A DNA stretch of 5,779 nucleotides from Actinomycetota bacterium (GTDB lineage: Bacteria > Actinomycetota > Thermoleophilia > Gaiellales > Gaiellaceae): the NCBI GenBank assembly GCA_013696595.1, contig JACCYG010000147.1, forward strand, positions 1 to 5,779, given 5' to 3'. The notes beneath the pieces are model-generated. The model was not told the origin of the DNA. It searched no databases and saw only the letters and a program-made list of their open reading frames with translations. Both the position numbers and the translations under genes were made by a program. This document shows, piece by piece, positions 1 through 5,574 of the stretch. Numbering within the stretch: position 1 is the first letter of the stretch; the number at the start of each line of letters is the position of its first letter.

Positions 1-678
1 AGAGAGCTCGCCCGCGCGCGGCCCGCGATGGGCGCGGTCGCAGGCGCGGTCGGCCGCGTGCTCGCGGCCGGGCGGACCCCGGAGCTCCTGATCCAGGAGG
101 CGCATGCGCTCGTCGAGGCGCGCGACCGTGCGGCTCACTCGATCGCCGTCCTCGTTCGTCCGGATATCGAGAACGGGACCGTCATGACGCACTCGGCGTC
201 GGCGACCGTCCGCGAGGCGCTTCTCCACGCCCAACCCGGCCGCGTTGTGTGCACCGTCTCGGAGCCGCAGGCAGAGGGTCGTCCCTTCGCCGAGGACCTT
301 ACGAACGAGGGCCTCACAGTCGAGGTCGTCGCCGATGAGGACGCCGCACATGCTGTGACCACGGTCGACACGGTTCTTCTCGGCGCGGACAGCGTTTTTC
401 GCGACGGCTCGCTCGTGAACAAGTCTGGTACGAGCGATCTTGCGAAAGCGGCGAACGAGGTTGGGGTGCCGGTCCTCGTTGCCTGCGAGACGTTCAAGCT
501 GGCCCCGTCGGACCCAGAGGAGCCCGGCGAGGATGCGTTCGAGCTGACGCCGGCCGAGCAGATTGACCGCTACATCACCGAGGAAGGGGTGTTCCCACCC
601 GACGAGATCGCGGCGCTCGTCGATAGAACGCCGTTCCTCCGCGACGGGTATGAGCTCCTCCGCGGCCAGCGGACTTAG
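1..678 (+). CDS. eIF2B alpha/beta/delta-like (sugar-phosphate isomerase fold) protein, 5' partial
   Basis: The frame is open to base 1. The codons before the ATG at 28 encode RELARARPA, which continues into the helical N-terminus usual for this family, so the real start lies outside the window and the ATG at 28 is internal. Counting from that Met, the visible motifs are THSAS (54-58), GADSVFRDG (119-127), NKSGT (131-135) and VACETFKLAP (151-160). Together these are typical of the eIF2B-alpha/beta/delta, ribose-1,5-bisphosphate isomerase and methylthioribose-1-phosphate isomerase superfamily. Asp121 of GAD is the expected catalytic or substrate-binding acid. The position where MtnA-type isomerases carry a catalytic Cys (THC) is Ser56 here, and the usual ESRP-like segment reads SEPQAEGR (78-85). 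It therefore looks closer to the eIF2B-like branch than to MtnA. In a bacterium a sugar-phosphate role is more likely than translation initiation, but the substrate is unknown. Family membership is firm; function is open. Confidence 0.85.
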   Translation, partial: RELARARPAMGAVAGAVGRVLAAGRTPELLIQEAHALVEARDRAAHSIAVLVRPDIENGTVMTHSASATVREALLHAQPGRVVCTVSEPQAEGRPFAEDLTNEGLTVEVVADEDAAHAVTTVDTVLLGADSVFRDGSLVNKSGTSDLAKAANEVGVPVLVACETFKLAPSDPEEPGEDAFELTPAEQIDRYITEEGVFPPDEIAALVDRTPFLRDGYELLRGQRT

Positions 679-738
679 AGCTCATTTCAGAATGACGACT
701 CGTGGCCGGGGTCGTGATGGGGGGTGCGATGGAAGGAC

Positions 739-848
739 GCCGAGGACGCATCAGCGTGCCGCCCAGTGCGATCCCGGCGGCTCAGTGCTTCATTTCGAAA
801 GGGGCTCTTAGTAGGGAACGACAACGCGCTCGGCGTTCGATCCTCGGC
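739..848 (+). ncRNA. Possible structured RNA ending at the terminator
   Basis: Both ends pair perfectly over 8 bases: gccgagga (739-746) with tcctcggc (841-848). Between them lie adjacent local hairpins. These are acgc/gcgt with tetraloop atca (746-757), gccgcc/ggcggc (758-763 with 776-781), a weaker wobble-containing stem (787-791 with 801-805), and gaacg/cgttc (816-820 with 834-838). Only five bases separate this closed multi-branch fold from the terminator hairpin at 854. The layout resembles a small non-coding RNA or a processed 3' UTR of the upstream gene. It matches no family I can name. In G+C-rich DNA some of these stems will arise by chance, so confidence is low. Confidence 0.25.
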
Positions 849-853
849 ACTTT

Positions 854-885
854 GGCCCGCCGTCTTCGGCGGGCCTTGTCCGTTT
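854..885 (+). terminator. Rho-independent-type terminator
   Basis: The stem ggcccgccg (854-862) and cggcgggcc (867-875) is a perfect 9-bp, nearly all-GC hairpin closed by the loop tctt. It is followed by the pyrimidine-rich ttgtccgtttc. On the opposite strand the bases after the stem are aaagtg, with no U tract, so it is oriented for plus-strand transcripts. It lies about 175 bases after the stop of the eIF2B-like gene, farther than usual, so it probably ends a long 3' UTR or a separate small RNA. Confidence 0.75.
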
Positions 886-991
886 CGAGGCATTAACTAC
901 GGTCGGGTCGGCCGTAGGAAGCGGGTAAATACTTGGGTCGCGCGATCTTGGGGTAGCCGATAGCCAAGCCAACAGGGGAGGGCGCATGCCA

Positions 992-1019
992 TTGACCTAC
1001 GGCGTGTCTCTCCTATTAG
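992..1019 (+). promoter_or_regulatory. Sigma70-like promoter, antisense to the small membrane gene
   Basis: TTGACC (992-997) matches five of six -35 consensus bases. TATTAG (1014-1019) matches four of six -10 bases. The spacer is 16 bases. Transcription would start near 1026, run antisense across the whole small membrane-protein gene, and reach zur at 1234 with a leader of about 200 bases. The -10 overlaps the small gene's stop codon (1016-1018 on the other strand). It could be a second zur promoter, an antisense control of the small gene, or chance. Confidence 0.35.
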
Positions 1020-1216
1020 CCGACCAGGTTCACGGTCGTGACCGTGACGACGACGGATAGGGCGAACCAGAGCAAGATCTGGTGATGACGGTGGCGACAG
1101 AAGCGCTGTGCGTAGAGCGTCGCGAGCGTGCCTAGGACGTCGATCCCGAAGTGGACGAGGTAATCGACCCAGTCGCTGCTCAAGTTATGGACGTCGACCA
1201 TGAGAATGATTCTCAT
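1016..1216 (-). CDS. Small two-helix membrane protein with Cys/His loop, probably Zur-controlled
   Basis: I do not recognise this 66-residue protein. Read from the second Met (ATG at 1201-1199, 61 residues), it has a short N-terminus, a hydrophobic helix at about 14-31 (YLVHFGIDVLGTLATLYA), a polar loop RFCRHRHHQ (33-41) and a second strongly hydrophobic helix at about 42-60. Cys35, His37, His39 and His40 in the loop could bind a metal. The first ATG (1216-1214) lies at the edge of the operator and about 7 bases after a TATCGT -10, so a leaderless start there is plausible. The Met at 1201 directly follows the operator but has no clear ribosome binding site. The gene is divergent from zur and shares its operator, which suggests repression by zinc and a part in zinc uptake or sparing. 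That role is inference. Size, composition and operator argue for a real gene; no homologue is known to me. Confidence 0.55.
   Translation of the reverse strand: MRIILMVDVHNLSSDWVDYLVHFGIDVLGTLATLYAQRFCRHRHHQILLWFALSVVVTVTTVNLVG
1201..1215. promoter_or_regulatory. Zur/Fur box shared by two divergent genes
   Basis: TGAGAATGATTCTCA is a 7-1-7 inverted repeat with all seven arm pairs complementary. One more pair on each side (A1200, T1216) extends it to 8-1-8. It closely follows the actinobacterial Zur operator pattern TGAAAATGATTTTCA and the general Fur 7-1-7 box. It covers positions -33 to -19 relative to the inferred zur start at 1234, and the first bases of the inferred minus-strand transcript starting at 1216. 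One bound dimer could therefore block both promoters. Confidence 0.8.
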
Positions 1217-1221
1217 TCCAT

Positions 1222-1228
1222 TACGATA
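1222..1228. promoter_or_regulatory. Overlapping divergent -10 element
   Basis: The seven bases TACGATA give TACGAT on the plus strand (1222-1227) and TATCGT on the minus strand (1228-1223). Both fit the TANNNT -10 pattern. The plus -10 ends 6 bases before the zur GTG at 1234, and the minus -10 ends 6 bases before the ATG at 1216, so each predicted transcript begins at or next to a start codon. No good TTGACA-like -35 is visible at standard spacing on either side (TTCTCG on the minus strand at 1251-1246 is weak). Confidence 0.5.
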
Positions 1229-1233
1229 GCCGA

Positions 1234-1662
1234 GTGAGGGCGAAGCGAGAAGAGGGCTCGACCGATCGGCTCCTCCGCGCGGCCGGCGTCCAGCCGACGC
1301 CGAAGCGGATCGCCGTCTTCGCAGAGCTGATGCGTGAGCCGGACGACGTCACAGCTCAGACCCTGCACGGCCGCCTACGGAAGCGCGGTGAACGTCTCGG
1401 ACTCGCGACCGTCTACCGGACTCTGCAGACGTTTGCGGAAGCCGGTCTCGTAGACACGTTCAGCCACAACCCCGGTGAGGTCTGCTACCGACGCTGCGGC
1501 GACGAGCACCACCACCATCTGGTCTGCTCGCGGTGCCACCGGGTCGTCGAGGTCGCAGAGTGCGGGCTCGACGGCTGGCTCGCCCGTGTCTCCGCCAACC
1601 ATGGATTCGTCGCGACCGGCCACCGGCTGGAGATCGACGGACTTTGCGGGGCCTGCCGGTAA
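1234..1662 (+). CDS. zur: Zinc uptake regulator, Fur family (Zur/FurB-like)
   Basis: This zinc-sensing repressor has 142 residues: a winged-helix DNA-binding domain (about 10-80, with TVYRTL at 59-64) and a metal-binding dimerisation domain (about 82-142, YRRC at 85-88, HHHH at 92-95, CSRC at 98-101, CGAC at 138-141). Aligned to Mycobacterium tuberculosis FurB/Zur from memory, all three zinc sites are kept. The regulatory site is Asp74, Cys88, His93, His95; the structural site is Cys98, Cys101, Cys138, Cys141; the third site is His92, His94, Asp113 (Glu in FurB), His130. The YRxC cysteine favours Zur over iron-sensing Fur. Cys84 and Cys110 are extra. The GTG at 1234 has no ribosome binding site but lies 6 bases after a -10, so leaderless translation is likely. 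The box at 1201-1215 suggests autoregulation together with the divergent small membrane gene. Confidence 0.85.
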   Translation: MRAKREEGSTDRLLRAAGVQPTPKRIAVFAELMREPDDVTAQTLHGRLRKRGERLGLATVYRTLQTFAEAGLVDTFSHNPGEVCYRRCGDEHHHHLVCSRCHRVVEVAECGLDGWLARVSANHGFVATGHRLEIDGLCGACR

Positions 1663-1732
1663 CGACCCGGCGCGCATAGGCCTTCCCGACGCCACCGCAG
1701 GTCAGGTCGAGCCCGCCGAGATCGTCACGAGC

Positions 1733-1807
1733 GAGGCAGGCACACGCGCGTTTCGTTCGACTGAGCGCAGAAATCGTTAGGAAACGCGAACCCCACGCGC
1801 GTGCCTC
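1733..1807. terminator. Imperfect inverted repeat between convergent genes
   Basis: The arms gaggca (1733-1738) and tgcctc (1802-1807) enclose cgcgtttc (1747-1754) pairing with gaaacgcg (1781-1788). A competing pairing joins ggcacacgcgcg (1739-1750) to cgcgcgtgcc (1796-1805) over 10 bp with a two-base bulge. It lies in the 246-base gap where zur (plus) and cysC (minus) converge, where a two-way terminator is expected. No clear T tract follows on either strand, so it may act through structure alone. The rest of the gap shows only a small hairpin, gggt/accc with loop ggtt (1870-1881), which on the minus strand is followed by tctttct just after cysC. Confidence 0.4.
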
Positions 1808-1908
1808 GGCGATACGATCACCTCGGGGAGGAGGCTGGGTCCACCTTAATCCGCGCGCGAGTAGAAAGAGGGTGGTTACCCGCGCGTGAACCTCGGAATA
1901 GCCGGGCG

Positions 1909-2457
1909 TCACGCGGGAACTTCGGCCTCGACAAGACCGATGGCCTCGAGCTTCGCGACGACGCGCTGGGCGCTTTCCTCGGGGCTCTCGTCCTCCGTCC
2001 GCAGAACGAGCTCGGGGTCTACCGGGGACTCATACGGGTCGGACACGCCCGTGAACTCCGCGATCTCTCCCGAGAACGCCTTCGCGTAGAGCCCCTTCAC
2101 GTCACGCTCGGCACACGCCTCGACGGACGCATCGACGAAGATCTCGACGAACGGTCCGAATTCCTCGATCATCCCGCGTGCCTTGCGGCGCGTCTCCTCG
2201 TACGGCGAGATCGCTGAGACGAGCACCGCGGCGCCGTGCCGCGTCAGACGCGAGGCGACCCACCCGATTCGCTCGATGTTCGTATCGCGGTCTTCCTTCG
2301 AGAAACCGAGACCCTTCGAGAGGTGCGTCCGGACGACGTCGCCGTCGAGGTACTCGACCAGGCGCCCGCGCGCCTCGAGCGCAGGGCCGACGATGTTCGC
2401 AATCGTCGACTTGCCCGAGCCCGAGAGCCCGGTGAACCAGAGCGTGAAACCGGTCAT
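1909..2457 (-). CDS. cysC: Adenylylsulfate (APS) kinase
   Basis: This cytoplasmic enzyme phosphorylates APS with ATP to make PAPS, the activated sulfate used for assimilation or sulfation. The 182 residues are full length for a stand-alone APS kinase. Visible motifs are the Walker A loop GLSGSGKST (10-18), LDGD (37-40), GFSKEDRDTNIERIG (51-65), ISPYEETRR (83-91, Ser84 being the position phosphorylated in other APS kinases), KGLYAKA (121-127) and FTGVSDPYE (135-143). All key residues are present. The start is set by an ATG overlapping the stop of the MFS gene (ATGA) and by an AAAGGA ribosome binding site at 2467-2462, so the much longer open frame upstream is not part of it. No ATP sulfurylase (cysD/cysN/sat) lies in the window, and pairing with an exporter is unusual. 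Confidence 0.95.
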   Translation of the reverse strand: MTGFTLWFTGLSGSGKSTIANIVGPALEARGRLVEYLDGDVVRTHLSKGLGFSKEDRDTNIERIGWVASRLTRHGAAVLVSAISPYEETRRKARGMIEEFGPFVEIFVDASVEACAERDVKGLYAKAFSGEIAEFTGVSDPYESPVDPELVLRTEDESPEESAQRVVAKLEAIGLVEAEVPA

Positions 2458-3794
2458 TCGTTCCTTTCGATCGAGGTGGATGCTGCACTCCAGCTTGTCG
2501 AATCGTTGCGATCCGTGACGCGCTCGGTGTCGCGCATTCCCGGTAGGAACAGAAACGCGAGCGTCACGGCGGCGCCGAGAACTCCGGCGCCGACGAGCGT
2601 CTCGCGCGCACCGAACGCCTCGGCGATCGGTCCCGTGAGGGCGAAAGAGACGGGGATGAGGCCGATCGAGACCAGCCAGTCTAAAGACGAAACGCGCCCC
2701 AGGAGCCCACGCGGAACGCGCGTCTGCATGAGCGTCATCCAGACGACCATGCCCGCGGTCGTGCCGGCCCCGCGAACGACCGACGCGAGCATGAGCTGCC
2801 ACAGCTCGGTCGCAATCCCCCACACGACGATGGGCAGCGAGGCGAGGGCCCAGGCGACGTACATGAATGTGATGTGGCGGCGGGGCACTTGCCACTGGCC
2901 CATCGCGATCGCCACCCCGATCGCTCCGAGACCGGCCGCCGCAAGAACGAGCCCGAAGTCCCCGGCCGTCCCGCCCAGATCGTTCTTCACGACAAAAGCC
3001 AGGAGTACCTGTTGCGGGCCGAAGGAGACCAGAAGAAAGATCGCCGCAGCAAGAAGCGTCCCCCAGAGCCACGTGTGCGCGCACACGAACCGGAATCCTT
3101 CGCCGACCTCTCGCAGGGCAGATCGTCCCGCACTCGAGTCGGTGAGAGCAAGCGGGCGCGGGCGCATTGCTAGGAGACACGCCGCAGACACTCCGAAGGA
3201 GGCTGCGTCGAGCAAAAACGCGCCGCCTGCTCCGATCCCCGCGACGAGAACGCCGCCGAGCGCCGGGCCGGCGAGCTGCGCGCCGAGCGGGCGCATCAAC
3301 ATGTCGAGCGAGTTCGCCTGAACGAGGTGATCCTGCGGGACGATGTCCGGCACGATCGCCTGAAAAGCGGGCGCGAAGAGCGCCTCACCCGCGCCATAGA
3401 CGGCAACGAGGCCAAGGAGGTGCCAGAGCTCGAGCGTGTCCATCACGGCGAGCACACCGATGGCCGCGATGGCAACCCCACGGATGAGATCCGAGGCCAC
3501 CATGAGTCGCCGGCGGTCGAAGCGATCGCTGAGGACGCCGCCCACGAGCAGGAAGATGAGCGTCGGCAGCGTCCACGCGATCCCGACCACGGAAAGGGCG
3601 GTCGGAGCGTTCGAGAGCTCGTACACCTGCCAGGCGATTGCGACGAGGTAGATCCCGTCGCCGAGAAGCGACACGGTGAGGCCGGTCCAGAGGAGGGCGA
3701 AGTCGCGGTTCCCGAGCGGACGGAGAACGCCGAGCCGCCCGGCGCGCGCCAGCGCGGCGGGCCGCGAAGTCACGGTGTCTTCTCTTTCGTTCAT
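2454..3794 (-). CDS. MFS transporter, MFS_3 (EntS-like) exporter type
   Basis: This inner-membrane secondary transporter of the major facilitator superfamily is predicted to have about 12 helices in 446 residues. The cytoplasmic motif A analogue GGVLSDRFDRRRLM (85-98) follows the second helix. The segment PAFQAIVPDIVPQDHLVQAN (142-161) and the repeat-related QTRVPRGLLGRVSSLD (357-372) are typical of MFS_3 drug or siderophore exporters. The substrate cannot be read from sequence. The ATG at 3794 has no clear ribosome binding site. GTG at 3773 (Val8) sits behind an AGAGAAG-like site and could be the real start, giving 439 residues. The last residues overlap cysC by four bases, so the two are translationally coupled. 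The upstream acidic protein gene ends 47 bases before this start, suggesting one operon. The C-terminal tail (about 421-446) is polar and probably cytoplasmic. Confidence 0.9.
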   Translation of the reverse strand: MNEREDTVTSRPAALARAGRLGVLRPLGNRDFALLWTGLTVSLLGDGIYLVAIAWQVYELSNAPTALSVVGIAWTLPTLIFLLVGGVLSDRFDRRRLMVASDLIRGVAIAAIGVLAVMDTLELWHLLGLVAVYGAGEALFAPAFQAIVPDIVPQDHLVQANSLDMLMRPLGAQLAGPALGGVLVAGIGAGGAFLLDAASFGVSAACLLAMRPRPLALTDSSAGRSALREVGEGFRFVCAHTWLWGTLLAAAIFLLVSFGPQQVLLAFVVKNDLGGTAGDFGLVLAAAGLGAIGVAIAMGQWQVPRRHITFMYVAWALASLPIVVWGIATELWQLMLASVVRGAGTTAGMVVWMTLMQTRVPRGLLGRVSSLDWLVSIGLIPVSFALTGPIAEAFGARETLVGAGVLGAAVTLAFLFLPGMRDTERVTDRNDSTSWSAASTSIERNE

Positions 3795-3841
3795 GGGGAG
3801 AAGCGTGGCGCCGCTCCGACGCTACCCAGGGACGGGTGAGG

Positions 3842-4495
3842 CTAGGTCCCGAGGCCGCCGAACACCGCGAACGGGTTCTGGGGAGCGACCTCCCAGACCA
3901 TCTGGCCTCCGGGCTCGACCTCGACGCGCGCACCCTCCGGCGCTTCCGCCTCGAGCCGCTCGGCGAGCTCCCGCGCCTCGTCCTCGTTCACCGCGCCGAC
4001 CAGGAGGTAGGTGTAACGCCTGACCACCGGAATGCCCTCGCCTTCGAGGCGCTCGGCGAACACGACCGTTTCGTCATGGCTCGAAAGCTCGACGCGGACC
4101 TCCCACTGGCCATATCCCGCGGCGAGCGATTCGTCCTCTTCGCGCTCCTGGAGTCGGTCGTGCTCGGCCTCCCACTCCTCGTCGGTTTGCGGCATTGGCA
4201 TCGAAGCATCCTCCCAGCGCTGTTCGGCCGGGTGCCAGCGGGCGAGCTCGACGCGGCCGGCCGCCGGGTGACCGAGCTTGGCGAGCACCATCGACTCCAC
4301 ACGGCGCGCACGGTCTTCCGTGTCCGCGTAGAGGAAGACGCGCGGCCCGTCTCTGCTCACGATCACGCGCTCGCCGAGCGGTCGGCGCTCGCCGGCCTCG
4401 AGTCGGACTTCCCCGAGCCATTCGACGAGCTCTCGACTGCTCTCGTCGTCATCGAGCGCCACGATCAGTCGCCAGTCGTCAGCCACGGCGGCCAT
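3842..4495 (-). CDS. Conserved-looking acidic protein with an internal duplication
   Basis: I do not recognise this 217-residue protein. It has no signal peptide or membrane segment and is rich in Glu, Asp and Arg. Two parts look alike: WRLIVALDDDESSRELVEWL (8-27) followed by a strand and the helix DTEDRARRVESMVLAKLG (58-75), and WEVRVELSSHDETVVFAERL (131-150) followed by RRYTYLLVGAV (159-169) and the helix NEDEARELAERLEAEAP (170-186). Each reads as strand-helix-strand-strand-helix, as in a ferredoxin-like fold. A highly charged linker (about 88-128) joins them. A small cytoplasmic protein with two alpha-beta domains for binding or scaffolding is the most I can say. The ATG at 4495 has only a weak GGCAGG upstream. 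It probably shares a transcript with the MFS gene 47 bases downstream; 140 bases separate it from the reductase gene on its other side. Confidence 0.8.
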   Translation of the reverse strand: MAAVADDWRLIVALDDDESSRELVEWLGEVRLEAGERRPLGERVIVSRDGPRVFLYADTEDRARRVESMVLAKLGHPAAGRVELARWHPAEQRWEDASMPMPQTDEEWEAEHDRLQEREEDESLAAGYGQWEVRVELSSHDETVVFAERLEGEGIPVVRRYTYLLVGAVNEDEARELAERLEAEAPEGARVEVEPGGQMVWEVAPQNPFAVFGGLGT

Positions 4496-4635
4496 TCTGC
4501 CTGCCCGCAGGGGTCATCGCACACAAGTCGACCGGCGCGCCGACTGGAACGGCCGCCGTGTACCGCCCTCGAAAACGTCCTCCGGGCTGTGTAACCAGGG
4601 AGCAGGCCCCCGGGACGCCCCGCTGGCGCCGACGG

Positions 4636-5574
4636 CTACCAGAGCGACCGCAGCAGCTCCGCGACCTCGCTCGCCGTCGGTCGACGAGGGTTCATCCTCG
4701 CTCCCACGCGCTCCACTGTCTCCTCCGCGACGAGATCGAGCTCATCTCGCGGCACGCCGAGCTCGCGCAGCCGAGAAAAGCCCGCGAGTCCGGCAAGCTC
4801 CTCGATCCGCTCGGCCGCGTCACCCGCGCCCATCGCCGCGCCAAAACGCGCGATCGGTCCGGACGCAACCGGCTCATTGAAGCGAAGCGCGGCCGGGAGA
4901 CAGACCGCGTTCAGCGCCCCGTGCGCGATCCCGTAGCGGCCGCCGAGGGCCTGGGCCATCGCGTGGCCGAGCCCGAGCCCCGCACCCGCGAGCGCAGCGC
5001 CCGCGTGCATCGCGCCCTCGAGGAGATCACGCCTGGCCGCACGATCGGCTCCGTCGGCAAGCACGTGCGGGAGCGTGCCCGCGATCGCCCCGGCACCCGC
5101 AAGGGCGTGAGCGTCAGCCTCGTCGTTCCGCCCCCTTACGTACAGCGCCTCGGCACAGTGGGCGAGCGCGTTCAACGCGGTGCCGCCGGTCTCTTCGCGC
5201 GGAAGCGTGAGCGTGAGCTCGGGCTCGTACACGATCCCGGCAGGTCGCGAGCCGCCCCCGCCCCCTTTGACGCCTCGCGCCTCGTCCCGGACGCCGAAAC
5301 CCGTCGTCCACTCGGCACCCGAGTACGTCGTCGGAACGGAGACGACCCGGAGCCCCGTGCGAGCCGAGACGGCCTTCGCCGTGTCGATCGGGCTTCCGCC
5401 GCCGACCGCGAGAATCCCGTCGACAGCCGCGGCCGCCGCGACGGCGGCTTCGACGGAATCGCTCGGAACATGCGGGCGCACGCCGTCGAACAGACGGGTT
5501 GCCGGAAGGTCGAGCCTCGTCCAACGCGGCGTCGTGACGAGGAGCGGTCGCTCGATCCCAAGCTCCGCGAGCAC
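4636..5574 (-). CDS. Iron-containing alcohol dehydrogenase family, maleylacetate reductase-like
   Basis: This is probably an NAD(P)H-dependent cytoplasmic reductase. Maleylacetate reductases convert maleylacetate to 3-oxoadipate in breakdown of resorcinol, hydroxyquinol or chlorocatechols. Counting from the GTG at 5574 (312 residues), the N-terminal nucleotide-binding domain shows GGGSPIDTAKAVS (58-70) and PTTYSGAEWT (81-90). The mostly helical C-terminal domain shows LNALAHCAEALY (134-145), GLGHAMAQALGG (201-212) and GIAHG (215-219). Metal-dependent relatives bind iron or zinc with Asp, His, His, His. Here the Asp is Asn135, with His139, His204 and His218 kept, as in the reductase branch. 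The frame continues upstream as VIVRWGLHRLPG, which fits the family's N-terminus, but it contains no ATG, GTG or TTG before the stop at 5668. The true start may thus be near 5605-5610 on an unusual codon. No ring-cleavage dioxygenase is visible nearby, so the substrate is inferred. Confidence 0.85.
   Translation of the reverse strand: MLAELGIERPLLVTTPRWTRLDLPATRLFDGVRPHVPSDSVEAAVAAAAAVDGILAVGGGSPIDTAKAVSARTGLRVVSVPTTYSGAEWTTGFGVRDEARGVKGGGGGSRPAGIVYEPELTLTLPREETGGTALNALAHCAEALYVRGRNDEADAHALAGAGAIAGTLPHVLADGADRAARRDLLEGAMHAGAALAGAGLGLGHAMAQALGGRYGIAHGALNAVCLPAALRFNEPVASGPIARFGAAMGAGDAAERIEELAGLAGFSRLRELGVPRDELDLVAEETVERVGARMNPRRPTASEVAELLRSLW

Larger units (their letters stand above)
679..1015. 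other. Non-coding stretch of about 340 bases
   Basis: I find no supportable protein gene here. Frames that stay open on either strand run straight through the hairpin at 854-875 and lack ribosome binding sites. In order the stretch holds a possible folded RNA (739-848), a strong terminator hairpin (854-875), a smaller hairpin with arms 897-904 and 910-917 (8 pairs, one a G-T wobble, 5-base loop), a 5-bp hairpin with arms 947-951 and 964-968, a purine-rich SD-like run at 974-982, and a sigma70-like promoter beginning at 992. None of the metabolite-riboswitch core motifs I know was recognised. Confidence 0.6.

Noticed and set aside
831..850. T-loop-like gttcgatcc, suggesting a tRNA
   Set aside because: The flanking bases do not form a five-base T stem, and no acceptor or anticodon arm is found at tRNA spacing.
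702..896. Plus-strand 64-residue frame after the eIF2B-like gene
   Set aside because: It reads straight through the terminator hairpin, is Arg-rich and has no ribosome binding site.
1031..1046. Inverted repeat cacggtc/gaccgtg
   Set aside because: It falls within the Val/Thr-rich end of the small membrane gene, has only a two-base centre and no T tract, so a regulatory role is not supported.
986..1060. 24-residue plus-strand mini frame after a purine-rich run at 974-982
   Set aside because: The SD-to-ATG spacing is too short, the peptide has no distinctive feature, and most of it is antisense to the small membrane gene.
2458..3180. Upstream extension of the cysC frame
   Set aside because: The residues are Arg-rich and non-homologous to the family, and the segment overlaps the MFS gene out of frame. 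The ATG at 2457 with AAAGGA matches normal cysC length.
2236..3321. Long plus-strand open frame opposite cysC and the MFS gene
   Set aside because: Low-complexity Arg/Pro/Ala composition, no ribosome binding site, and antisense to conserved genes.
4496..4635. Possible terminator or promoter between the reductase and the acidic-protein gene
   Set aside because: Only short GC-rich palindromes such as cccggg and ggcgcgcc are visible; none gives a clear stem with a T tract or a recognisable -35/-10 pair.
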